A DNA stretch of 64,000 nt from Luteibacter mycovicinus. GTDB lineage: Bacteria; Pseudomonadota; Gammaproteobacteria; Xanthomonadales; Rhodanobacteraceae. How positions within the stretch are numbered: the stretch's first letter is position 1; each line of letters begins with the position of its first letter. Location of the stretch: positions 3,590,001 through 3,654,000 of the forward strand of contig NZ_JQNL01000001.1 of assembly GCF_000745235.1 (NCBI RefSeq). Reading direction: 5' to 3'. Of this stretch, positions 9,166-17,250 are shown piece by piece. The translations under genes and the position numbers were made by a program. The notes under the pieces were generated by a model. That model saw only the letters and a list, made by a program, of their open reading frames with translations. It was not told where the DNA came from and searched no databases.

Positions 9166-10722
9166 ATGCCGGATCTCTACACCAGTCTTCCCAAGCTGCC
9201 CTTCACGTATCAGCAATGGTTGCAGCAGACCTCGAAGACGCTGCGTCCCCGCAGTCCGCGACAGGTCGCGCTGGATATCCTGGTCGACGCCTATATCCGC
9301 ACGCCCAGCGGAAACAACCTGCGTTACCTGAAAAACGGTTTCAGGAACTGGTGTGAAGCGCAGGGCGCCGGCGACGCGTGGATGAAGGCGAAGCGCAACG
9401 ACCCCGCCAGCCTGCCGTACGTTTCACTCAACGCGGCGCTCAACAAGGACGGCGATACCGATGCCGCGCTCAACGTGCCGTCCTTCATGCAGGCGGACCT
9501 GGTGAGTACGCGTCTGGGCCTGCTGTACATGTTCGGTCGGCTCGAATGCGACAGGGACTATTTCAAGATCGTCACCACCGGCGTACTGGACATGGCCGGC
9601 GCAGGCCTGGACTACGGTAACGACGTCGGTAGCGACGGTGCCAAGGAAGTCATCGGCAACGTGAAGACCGGCATGGGTGTGGTCCGTCCCGGATTCGACA
9701 GCGCCGCCGAACGCCTCGACGACGCCCGGAAAGGAAGCGCGACGCGCAGGACGTTGCCAAGCGGCAGTCGCGATGTGGGCATCATGGAGATGGAGCAGAT
9801 GCGCACGGTCGACGCGCGCCGCCTGCTGGGCGCGCCCAAGCCGTCGCTCAATCCCAACGACAAGCGGACCAGCGACGCTCTGTACGAGCAGTTCCGTCGT
9901 GCGTGGGAGTTCACCGTTGGCGTGTGGGATGAGCACGCGGGATCCGCCCTGCGGCAGCTTTGCGACTTTCTCACCGGGCGCTATCTGTCGGAGGCGATCG
10001 CCGGCACCATCGGCGGGTCGTTCGGGGTGGCGTCCAATCTGATCAAGCTCATCGAATCCAGCTTCGAGCGTTATCGCGTCTGGGCAACGGGTAAGAAAAC
10101 GCAGGTCTTGCTGGGCACGCCTACCGCGATCGTGGATGGCATCAAGCGTGCGATCGACCTGGCCGTGGCCAGCGACCTCTACGCGACCCTCAAGAGCGGC
10201 GCGCAGCTGGGCATGCAGATTGCCTCGGTCGGCGCGTCCACCCTGGTCAACCTGGTCAGCTCCATCATCGAGATCCTGATCAAGACCGCATGGCGCTTGT
10301 TCGAGATCCACCGCCTGCGCAAGTTCTTCGCCGAAGCGCAGCAGAAGTGGGAAAGCCGCGATACCGAGCAGCTGCATACGCATCCCATCGCCTTCAATCG
10401 CTGGTTCCGCGGCTACGCGCTCGGCACGCCGATGATCGCCGCCCTCGCGCTGAACAGCGGCATCTGCAACAAGATGCACTTTCTGCAGATGTTCCCCGAC
10501 GGCAAGGCACCGATCAACCAGGCACAGTACGACGCGGGTGCCGTGCACATCGCCGGCCTGAAGAACTGGAGCTCGAGTTACATCGAGGAATCCGGCTATC
10601 ACCTGCACAGCACCGACGGCCTGATCATGGAATGGATCAAGCCGAGCCAGCGCGAGGCCGAAACGTCGGTGCGTCGCCACTTGCTGAATCCGATCCTCGG
10701 CTTCTTCGAGGGAGGCGGCTGA
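9166..10722 (+). CDS. Uncharacterised 518-aa T6SS-cluster protein
   Basis: I do not recognise a family. The ATG at 9166 has an AAGGAA ribosome-binding site and starts MPDLYTSLPKLPFTYQQW. The first 270 residues look soluble and mixed. Residues about 275-385 are long amphipathic to hydrophobic helices (LVNLVSSIIEILIKTAWRLF) that could insert in a membrane or form a helical bundle. The C-terminal part is rich in Trp, His and aromatics (NWSSSYIEESGYHLHSTDG). It sits 16 bases after the ADP-ribosyltransferase-like gene and 4 bases before vgrG. A cognate immunity protein, chaperone/adaptor or second effector are all possible; nothing in the sequence decides between them. Confidence 0.75.
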   Translation: MPDLYTSLPKLPFTYQQWLQQTSKTLRPRSPRQVALDILVDAYIRTPSGNNLRYLKNGFRNWCEAQGAGDAWMKAKRNDPASLPYVSLNAALNKDGDTDAALNVPSFMQADLVSTRLGLLYMFGRLECDRDYFKIVTTGVLDMAGAGLDYGNDVGSDGAKEVIGNVKTGMGVVRPGFDSAAERLDDARKGSATRRTLPSGSRDVGIMEMEQMRTVDARRLLGAPKPSLNPNDKRTSDALYEQFRRAWEFTVGVWDEHAGSALRQLCDFLTGRYLSEAIAGTIGGSFGVASNLIKLIESSFERYRVWATGKKTQVLLGTPTAIVDGIKRAIDLAVASDLYATLKSGAQLGMQIASVGASTLVNLVSSIIEILIKTAWRLFEIHRLRKFFAEAQQKWESRDTEQLHTHPIAFNRWFRGYALGTPMIAALALNSGICNKMHFLQMFPDGKAPINQAQYDAGAVHIAGLKNWSSSYIEESGYHLHSTDGLIMEWIKPSQREAETSVRRHLLNPILGFFEGGG

Positions 10723-10726
10723 ATTC

Positions 10727-12691
10727 ATGGCGCACGCGATCACGCTGAAGTCCAGCCTGGGCAAGACGTTGCTCTTCGCCAACATGACGGCCGGGGAAGA
10801 GCTCGGCCGCCTGTTTTCGTGGGAGCTGGAAGCGATCAGCAAGGATCCCGGCGTGGACCTGCGCGCGCTTCTGGGGACGTCGATGACGGTCACAGTGACG
10901 ACGCCCCAGGGCTACGTGCGCTACTTCAACGGCATCGTATCGGAAGCGGCGCAGGGTGCCTTCATCAACATCGATAACGTGCGCTACGCGGTATATACGT
11001 TCACCCTGGTGCCCAGGCCGTGGCTGCTGCGCAACACGTCCGACTGCCGTATCTACAAGAACAAGACGGTACCGCAGATCGTCCGCGACGTGCTCTCGGA
11101 GTTCGGCTATGGCGACGTGCGGCTGAGCCTCAGTGCGAATTACCCGGCCCGCGAGTACTGCGTGCAGTACCGGGAGAGCTACTTCGACTTCATCAGCCGG
11201 CTGATGGAGCAGGAGGGCATCTATTATTTCTTCACCCACACCAGCGGCGCGCACACCATGGTGCTTGCCGATGCGCTCGGTGCGCACACCACGGTGCCGG
11301 GCTTCGAAACCATTCCTTACGCACCACCTACCGAGCGCGGCCACCGGATGAAGTCGTCGATCAGCGACTGGACATCCGCCCGTTCGGTCAATCCCACCCG
11401 TGTCCGTCTGGACGACTACGATTACCAGCGACCGCGACTCTCGCTGCTGGCCAATGAGCAGGTCAGCGACAGTGCCGACACTCACAATGTTTCGGGGCTG
11501 GAGATCTACGACTATCCCTACGGTTCCGTGGGCTACGCGCAGAAGAATGCCGACGGCCAGCGATTCGCCCAGGTGCGCGCCGATGCGCTCAGCGTGCCGC
11601 AGGCGACCTCGTCGGGATTCACGGATGCGGTGGGTCTGGCCACGGGCGCGCTGTTCCGCCTGAAGGACTTTCCGCTGGCCCAGGCCAATCAGGAATACCT
11701 CGTGATCGGCGCCACGACGCGTCTGGTGGAGGTCGATTACCAGGGCGGCGGCGTCGAACCGGACAAGGACGAGTCGCCGTTCGCCTGCCATTTCCGCGTG
11801 ATCCGCAGTCGCCAGCCGTTTCGTTCCGCGCAGGTCACGCCGCGCCCTTCCATTGCCGGCGTACAGACCGCCGTGGTGTATGGCCAGACCGATGAGGACA
11901 TCGAGGTCGACAGCCAGGGGCGCGTGCAGGTCACCTTCTTCTGGAACGCGCCGTCCAAGCCGAAGGCGGATCAGTCGTGTCCGGTCCGCGTCGCGTCGGG
12001 CTGGGCCGGCAAGCGCTGGGGTGCGCAGTTCATCCCGCGTGTCGGCCAGGAGGTGGTGGTGGGCTTCCATGAAGGCGACCCCGACCGGCCGTTGCTTCTG
12101 GGCAGCGTGTACAACCAGGAGCATATGCCGCCTTACGCGCTGCCCGGGGACAAGACGCGCAGCGGCGTGGTCAGCCGGAGTCTGCGCGGGGCGGCGGGGG
12201 AGGCCAACGAGATTCGCTTCGAGGATCGCAAGGGCGCCGAGGAACTGCTGTTTCACGCGCAGCGCGACCTGCGGCACGAGGCCGAGAACGACCACTTTTC
12301 GACGATCGATCGCGACGAGACCGAAGAAGTCAAACGCGACCGTTCGCACGAAGTCGGTCGCGACGACACGCTGAAGGTCGGTCGCCGTCTGCGTATCGAG
12401 GCGGGCGAAGAGATCGAACTGGTCACCGGCCTGGCGCGCATCGTGATGAAGCGGACCGGCGAGATCCAGATCGTCGGCAGCACACTGCGAGTCAACGCCA
12501 TGGCGGCGATCAATCTGATGTCCGGCGGCGCGACGTCTCTCACGTCCGGCGCGGCAGTCTCGGTGACGGCCGGCGCCACGGTGACGATCAATGCGACCGC
12601 GGCGATCGCGGTCACCTCGGGTGCCGCGCTGATGCTTTCTTCCACGCTGGGACCGGCCGTGCTGAAAGGCATGCCGCCGCTGCTGCTATGA
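10727..12691 (+). CDS. vgrG: VgrG (TssI) spike protein
   Basis: This 654-residue protein forms the trimeric T6SS spike, a fusion of gp27-like and gp5-like modules. The gp27-like part holds FISRLMEQEGIYYFFTH (about 155-171). The OB-fold/gp5 part holds the conserved HCRFRVI-type block and VQVTFFWNAPSK, CPVRVASGWAGKRWGAQFIP and VGQEVVVGFHEGDPDRPLL. The end is a repetitive beta-helix rich in TSG/TAG repeats, finishing in KGMPPLLL. No catalytic extension is visible, so this is a structural rather than an evolved VgrG. The stop overlaps the next gene as ATGA. Confidence 0.96.
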   Translation: MAHAITLKSSLGKTLLFANMTAGEELGRLFSWELEAISKDPGVDLRALLGTSMTVTVTTPQGYVRYFNGIVSEAAQGAFINIDNVRYAVYTFTLVPRPWLLRNTSDCRIYKNKTVPQIVRDVLSEFGYGDVRLSLSANYPAREYCVQYRESYFDFISRLMEQEGIYYFFTHTSGAHTMVLADALGAHTTVPGFETIPYAPPTERGHRMKSSISDWTSARSVNPTRVRLDDYDYQRPRLSLLANEQVSDSADTHNVSGLEIYDYPYGSVGYAQKNADGQRFAQVRADALSVPQATSSGFTDAVGLATGALFRLKDFPLAQANQEYLVIGATTRLVEVDYQGGGVEPDKDESPFACHFRVIRSRQPFRSAQVTPRPSIAGVQTAVVYGQTDEDIEVDSQGRVQVTFFWNAPSKPKADQSCPVRVASGWAGKRWGAQFIPRVGQEVVVGFHEGDPDRPLLLGSVYNQEHMPPYALPGDKTRSGVVSRSLRGAAGEANEIRFEDRKGAEELLFHAQRDLRHEAENDHFSTIDRDETEEVKRDRSHEVGRDDTLKVGRRLRIEAGEEIELVTGLARIVMKRTGEIQIVGSTLRVNAMAAINLMSGGATSLTSGAAVSVTAGATVTINATAAIAVTSGAALMLSSTLGPAVLKGMPPLLL

Positions 12692-13233
12692 ACGGCCCGT
12701 CCCTCACGATCGGAAACGCCGCGCGGGAGATGGGTCTCGATTCCTCGTTGCTGCCGTTGCTGCGCGACGACATGAGCGAGCGCGCCGCGGTCCGGACGCT
12801 GCTTGCGCATGGCGACGTTCCCGCCGCGCTCCGCCTCGCGATGCGCCTCATGCCCCGCGGCTACGTCGTGCCATGGCTGTGCCAGTGCGTGCGCGACAGC
12901 GCGCCCGATGACGCCACACGCGAGGGTCTGACGCTGGCCCAGGCATGGCTCGATGAGCGCAGCGAGACACGTCGCCGCGCCGCACTGGCCTATGCGGCGG
13001 CCTGCCACTACGTCGGGGCCGGTGCGCTGATCGCGGCCAGTGCGGGCTGGTCGGAGGGCTTCCTGCTCGATGGAGAGGGCAGGGACGTGGCGCCTGTCGC
13101 CGTACCCCTGATGGCCGTGGTCGCGGCGGCCGCGCTCCTGACCCTGGCTTCGTCGTCTCCCGATTTCGATGTCCATTGCCGCGCGTTCGTCGGCTCGGCG
13201 ATGGAGCTGCTACCACCGGAGGATTTCGCATGA
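12688..13233 (+). CDS. T6SS-associated small protein, DUF6931-like
   Basis: This 181-residue protein is coupled to vgrG (ATGA) and to tagH (ATGA). It is helical and Ala/Leu/Arg-rich with FAVALRLAM-like repeats, for example AALRLAMRLMPRGYVVPWL (about 46-64). A hydrophobic Ala/Val segment, VAVPLMAVVAAAALLTLAS, lies at about 136-154. It resembles the small DUF6931 proteins that I recall from T6SS loci, but this assignment is from memory of the family pattern. Function is unknown. Position between spike gene and FHA gene suggests a role in the machine or its regulation. Confidence 0.6.
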   Translation: MNGPSLTIGNAAREMGLDSSLLPLLRDDMSERAAVRTLLAHGDVPAALRLAMRLMPRGYVVPWLCQCVRDSAPDDATREGLTLAQAWLDERSETRRRAALAYAAACHYVGAGALIAASAGWSEGFLLDGEGRDVAPVAVPLMAVVAAAALLTLASSSPDFDVHCRAFVGSAMELLPPEDFA

Positions 13234-14585
13234 ACCGTTCCACCGGACCGAGCCTCGTGCTCTCCATCCTGGGCGACCACGCGGGCGACATCGCCGAGCG
13301 CACCTCCGTACGTGCCGAGGCTCACGATCTGAGCATCGGCCGCGCCGAACATTGCGACTGGGTCTTGCAGGCGCAGGGTGTCTCCCGTCAGCACGCCTTC
13401 GTCCGCCATCTCAACGGGCTGTATTTCATCGAGGACCGCAGCACCAACGGCATGCTGTTGAACGGCGCGCCGTTGCGCGGTGGCGAGCCGGTATCGCTCG
13501 GCGACGGCGACCGCCTCCAGCTGGACACCTTCGAGATTCTCGTGGCGCTGGAGTCAACCGTCGACGAGCAGGCGACGGCGCGACGCGAGCACGACCGCAG
13601 CCTGCAGACGCTTCGTGTGCCGCACACGTCGCCGGCATATCACGACTCGCCGTTGCCGCTGGGCACGGCGCCATCGCTGATCACCGGTGATGCCCACGGC
13701 GGGTCGTCGCTGATTCCCGGGACCGCCGCGGCACCGCTGGACCCGATGGCGTGGTTCCAGACCGTGATGCCCGTGGTGGATCATGCGCCGGCCGCCGTCG
13801 AGGCTTCCGGGCACTGGAACCATGCATCGCCGATGACGGACCGCTTCGATGCACCCACGGTCGATGCGGACCCACCGCGCGTGGCACCCGTGCTGCCCGA
13901 GCACTGGGACCGCACCCGAAGCCTGTTCCAGATGCCCCCCGACGACGCGACGGCCGAAGCGCCCATGGCAGCAGCACCCGCCGAACCCCCAGCCCCCCCT
14001 GTAGGAGCGCGCCCCGCGCGCGACCCGAACGCCGATCCCGTTCCATCCGTCCCCGCTCCAACCCCGCCACCACCCAGCCCCACCACCGGCATCGAACCCC
14101 TTTTCGCCCTCGTCCTCGACGGCGTCATGGACGTTCTGCGCGCACGCGCCGAACTGAAGAACGGGTTCCGCCTCCCCGCGACCCTGATTCAGCGACGCGA
14201 GAACAACCCGCTGAAGTTCGCCCCCACCGGCACCGAAGCCTTGGCACGTGTGCTCGCCGCGCCCAACGAGGCCTTTCTCTCCGGCGAGGCGGCGATCGTC
14301 GACGCCATGGACGACATCCGCGAACACCAGGTGGCCTTGCTCGCGGGCGTGAGGGCCGCCTTCGACGATCTGATCGCGCAGTTCGACCCGGCGCGTTTCG
14401 AAGAGGGGGACACGCGCCGCTCCCGGTTTGGTTTTGCGCCGGCCAGCGGCCCGTGGGAACGCTACCGCGCGCATTTTCAGAAGCTGGCCACCGACCCCGA
14501 AGAACGTTTCCGTCGCCTGTTCGGTGACGAATTCGCCCGCGCCTATGAAGACCAGCTCGTGCGCGCCAAGCGCGACAACCGCTGA
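13230..14585 (+). CDS. tagH: TagH, T6SS FHA-domain protein
   Basis: This 451-residue protein has an N-terminal forkhead-associated domain (about 1-105) with the phosphothreonine-binding signature IGRAEHCDWVL, SRQHAFV and STNGMLLNGAPL. A long Pro/Ala-rich linker (about 130-300) follows, then the T6SS FHA C-terminal domain ending in FQKLATDPEERFRRLFGDEF. Fha proteins are targets of the PpkA kinase and help trigger T6SS assembly. The ATG at 13230 overlaps the preceding stop, which makes it better than an upstream in-frame ATG. The linker contains an in-frame REP copy (14000-14023) encoding VGARPARD. Confidence 0.93.
   Translation: MNRSTGPSLVLSILGDHAGDIAERTSVRAEAHDLSIGRAEHCDWVLQAQGVSRQHAFVRHLNGLYFIEDRSTNGMLLNGAPLRGGEPVSLGDGDRLQLDTFEILVALESTVDEQATARREHDRSLQTLRVPHTSPAYHDSPLPLGTAPSLITGDAHGGSSLIPGTAAAPLDPMAWFQTVMPVVDHAPAAVEASGHWNHASPMTDRFDAPTVDADPPRVAPVLPEHWDRTRSLFQMPPDDATAEAPMAAAPAEPPAPPVGARPARDPNADPVPSVPAPTPPPPSPTTGIEPLFALVLDGVMDVLRARAELKNGFRLPATLIQRRENNPLKFAPTGTEALARVLAAPNEAFLSGEAAIVDAMDDIREHQVALLAGVRAAFDDLIAQFDPARFEEGDTRRSRFGFAPASGPWERYRAHFQKLATDPEERFRRLFGDEFARAYEDQLVRAKRDNR
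14000..14023 (+). repeat. REP element read in frame within tagH
   Basis: The 24 bases TGTAGGAGCGCGCC plus CCGCGCGCGA differ at one base from the left arm of the intergenic REP dimer at 53146. The element lies in the proline-rich linker and is translated as VGARPARD without breaking the frame. REP sequences are normally intergenic, so this is a coding copy. Confidence 0.8.
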
Positions 14586-14597
14586 CCGGAACCGACG

Positions 14598-15938
14598 ATG
14601 ACCGCATTCAACAAGGTGGTGTGGAGCGAAGGTCTGTTCCTTCGCCCGCAGCACATGCAACAGCAGGATCGCTACACCGAACGCTACGTGGAGTTGCGGG
14701 CCGCCACCCTGCGTTCGTACCCCTGGGGGTTCGACGAACTGGAACTCGAGCGCGACCTGCTCGCGATCGGCAAGCTCGGCATTCGTCGCGCACGCGGCGT
14801 GTTCCCGGACGGCACGCCGTTCTCGATGCCCGATCGCGATCCGTTGCCGCCGCCGCTGGAGATCGACGCCAACTGGCGTGACCAGGTGATCTACCTGACC
14901 TTGCCGCTGCGTTCGCCCGCGCAGGCCGAAAGCCTGTGGCCCGATACGCAGGCGCCGGGCCAGCTTGCCCGTTTCGCCGTGCGTGAGGCCGAGGTGGTCG
15001 ATGCCTCGGGCAGCACGACGGGGACGGTGGTGCTCGAAGTCGGTGGCCTCAGTACGCGGGTGATCGCTACCGCGCAGGCGCGCGAAGGTCTGGTCGAGCT
15101 GCCGCTGGCGCATCTGGTCGAATGTCGCGCCGACCGGCGCGTGGTGCTCGACGACGGCTTCATGCCCAGCGCGCTCGCGTGCCGCGCCTCGGAGCGTCTG
15201 ACCCTGTTCCTGACCGAGCTGCTCGGTCTGCTTCACCAGCGTGGCGAAGCGCTCGCCGGGCGTGTCGGCGGTGCGGACCGTGCGAGCACGGCGGAACTCA
15301 CGGACTTCCTCATGCTGCAGGTGGTCAACCGCTACCAGCCGCAGCTGGCGCATCTCGCCGAGGCGCCACTTCTGCACCCGGAGGATCTGTACCGCCTCCT
15401 GCTCGGCATGGCGGGTGAACTGGCTACGTTCACCACGCCGGGCAAACGCAGCGTGACGTTTCCTCCGTACCGTCACGACCGCCTGCGCGAGAGCTTCGAG
15501 CCCGTGATCGCCGCGTTGCGACTGAGCCTCAGCGCGGTGCTCGAGCAGACGGCCGTACCCGTCCCGCTGCAACAGCGCAAATACGGCGTGTGGGTGGGGA
15601 CGGTGGCGGACACGACACTGCTCGATGGCGCCTCGTTCGTGCTGGCGGCGAAGGCCGATATCGCCGCTGCGGACATGCGCCGGCGTCTGCCCACGCAGTC
15701 GAAGATCGGGCCGGTCGAAAAGATTCGCGACCTGGTCAACCTGCAGTTGCCCGGCGTATCGGTGGCGTCGCTCGCCGTGGCACCGCGGCAGATTCCGTAT
15801 CACGCGGGCTACCAGTATTTCGAACTGGATACGGCCTCGCCGATGTGGAAGACGCTGCGTACCTCCGGCGGCGTGGCCCTGCATTTCGGCAACGGCTTCG
15901 AGGGGCTGGAGCTCGAGTTGTGGGCCGTGAGGACCTGA
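14598..15938 (+). CDS. tssK: TssK baseplate-to-membrane connector
   Basis: This 446-residue TssK (ImpJ/VasE) begins with the family hallmark KVVWSEGLFLRPQHMQQQDR. It also has YPWGFDELELERDLL (about 38-52), the ILPDG-like segment ARGVFPDGTPFSMP, and the C-terminal LHFGNGFEGLELELWAV. TssK trimers link the TssEFG baseplate to the TssLM complex. It starts 12 bases after tagH, and its stop is 4 bases before the tssL ATG. Confidence 0.95.
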   Translation: MTAFNKVVWSEGLFLRPQHMQQQDRYTERYVELRAATLRSYPWGFDELELERDLLAIGKLGIRRARGVFPDGTPFSMPDRDPLPPPLEIDANWRDQVIYLTLPLRSPAQAESLWPDTQAPGQLARFAVREAEVVDASGSTTGTVVLEVGGLSTRVIATAQAREGLVELPLAHLVECRADRRVVLDDGFMPSALACRASERLTLFLTELLGLLHQRGEALAGRVGGADRASTAELTDFLMLQVVNRYQPQLAHLAEAPLLHPEDLYRLLLGMAGELATFTTPGKRSVTFPPYRHDRLRESFEPVIAALRLSLSAVLEQTAVPVPLQQRKYGVWVGTVADTTLLDGASFVLAAKADIAAADMRRRLPTQSKIGPVEKIRDLVNLQLPGVSVASLAVAPRQIPYHAGYQYFELDTASPMWKTLRTSGGVALHFGNGFEGLELELWAVRT

Positions 15939-15942
15939 GCCG

Positions 15943-17250
15943 ATGAACTACGACGAGAGCAACGCGAAACGCGATGCGGACGCCACCGTGGTACGGCCCA
16001 GTGCCGCGCGCCAGGACGTGCCCGCCCACCCGCCGGTACGCGAGCGCGAACCGGAGCGTGACCTCGCGCGCAGCGTGCAGGACCTGCCGTCGGCGGGCGG
16101 AAATCCGCTCGTTCGCGCCGCCAATCCGTTACTGCTGCTGGCCGCGCAGCTGCGCAACAGCGCGGAAGCGCCCGATCCCGGCCTGCTGAGGGATCGCGCC
16201 ATCGCCTATATCCGGCGCTTCGAAGAGATCGCCACACGCGCCGGTGCCGACGCGCAGACCTCGGTCGCCGCGCGCTATGTGCTGTGCACGATGATCGACG
16301 AGGCGGTGCTCGATTCGCCCTGGGGGGAGCAGACCGGCTGGAGCCGGCAGACCTTGCTCGTGACCTTTCACGGTGAGACCTACGGCGGCGAGAAGTTCTT
16401 CGCCATCCTCGACCGGCTGTGCCAGGACATGGTCCGGCATGCCGATCTGGTGGAGCTGATGTATCTGTGCCTGGCCCTGGGTTTCGGCGGCAAGTACCTC
16501 GTCGAGCCCGGCGGTGTGGCGCGCCTCGCCGATCGCCGCGAAGACGTCTACCGGCGGATCATGGCCTACCGCGCGGCGACGCCCGTCGCGCTGTCGCCGC
16601 GCTGGGAAGGTGTCGATCGTCCACTGAAGCCACGGCGTGGCATCCCCATCTGGATGGCCGCGCTGGTGGCGGTGTGTCTGCTTTGCGGGACGTGGATCTA
16701 CCTGCATGCACGGCTCAACGGACGTACCGAGCCGGTCAGCGCGAAGCTCGCCGCGATCGGCCTGCGTGGTGTGCCGTTGCCCGTGGCGGCCGCGCCACCG
16801 AAGCCGCAGGCGGTGAGCCTGCGTCAGTTGCTGGCCGACGACGCGCGCAGTGGTGCGCTTTCCGTCGACGAGAAACCGGACGGCCAGGCAACGATCCGCC
16901 TGGCTGCTTCGGAAATGTTCCCCTCGGGAGGCGCCGATGTGGCGCCCACGCACGCGGCGATGCTGGAGCGCGTCGCCAGGGCGCTGAACCAGGTGCATGG
17001 CCGGATCATCGTCGTGGGGCACACCGACGATCAGCCCATCCGCTCGCTGCGATTCAAGGACAACTTCGAACTCTCCGCGGCACGCGCACGCAACGTCAGC
17101 GCACTGCTGACGAAGCAGCTGGACGATCCGCGACGCGTGGAGGCCAGTGGGGCGGGCGCCTCGCAACCGATCGCCACGCCGGCGAACCTGCCGGCCAACC
17201 GCGCGCGCAATCGCCGGGTCGAGATTCTGTTCGTTCCGGAGGCCGGATGA
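15943..17250 (+). CDS. tssL: TssL inner-membrane protein with OmpA-like domain
   Basis: This 435-residue evolved TssL has three parts. The DotU/IcmH cytoplasmic domain (about 60-225) contains NPLLLLAAQLR and FFAILDRLCQDM. A single transmembrane helix follows at about 236-255. The periplasmic OmpA-type peptidoglycan-binding domain carries VVVGHTDDQPI (357-367), FELSAARARNVSALL and the terminal NRARNRRVEILF. TssL works with TssM as the envelope-spanning anchor, and the OmpA domain ties it to the cell wall. The stop overlaps tssM as ATGA. TssJ, the usual third partner, was not seen. Confidence 0.96.
   Translation: MNYDESNAKRDADATVVRPSAARQDVPAHPPVREREPERDLARSVQDLPSAGGNPLVRAANPLLLLAAQLRNSAEAPDPGLLRDRAIAYIRRFEEIATRAGADAQTSVAARYVLCTMIDEAVLDSPWGEQTGWSRQTLLVTFHGETYGGEKFFAILDRLCQDMVRHADLVELMYLCLALGFGGKYLVEPGGVARLADRREDVYRRIMAYRAATPVALSPRWEGVDRPLKPRRGIPIWMAALVAVCLLCGTWIYLHARLNGRTEPVSAKLAAIGLRGVPLPVAAAPPKPQAVSLRQLLADDARSGALSVDEKPDGQATIRLAASEMFPSGGADVAPTHAAMLERVARALNQVHGRIIVVGHTDDQPIRSLRFKDNFELSAARARNVSALLTKQLDDPRRVEASGAGASQPIATPANLPANRARNRRVEILFVPEAG

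Noticed and set aside
13554..15884. 776-codon minus-strand frame across tagH and tssK
   Set aside because: It is antisense to two well-identified T6SS genes. The product is Arg/Gln/His-rich without motifs.
16419..17246. Upstream extension of the tssM frame
   Set aside because: It overlaps tssL in another frame. The real TssM N-terminus with two membrane helices begins at the ATGA overlap at 17247.
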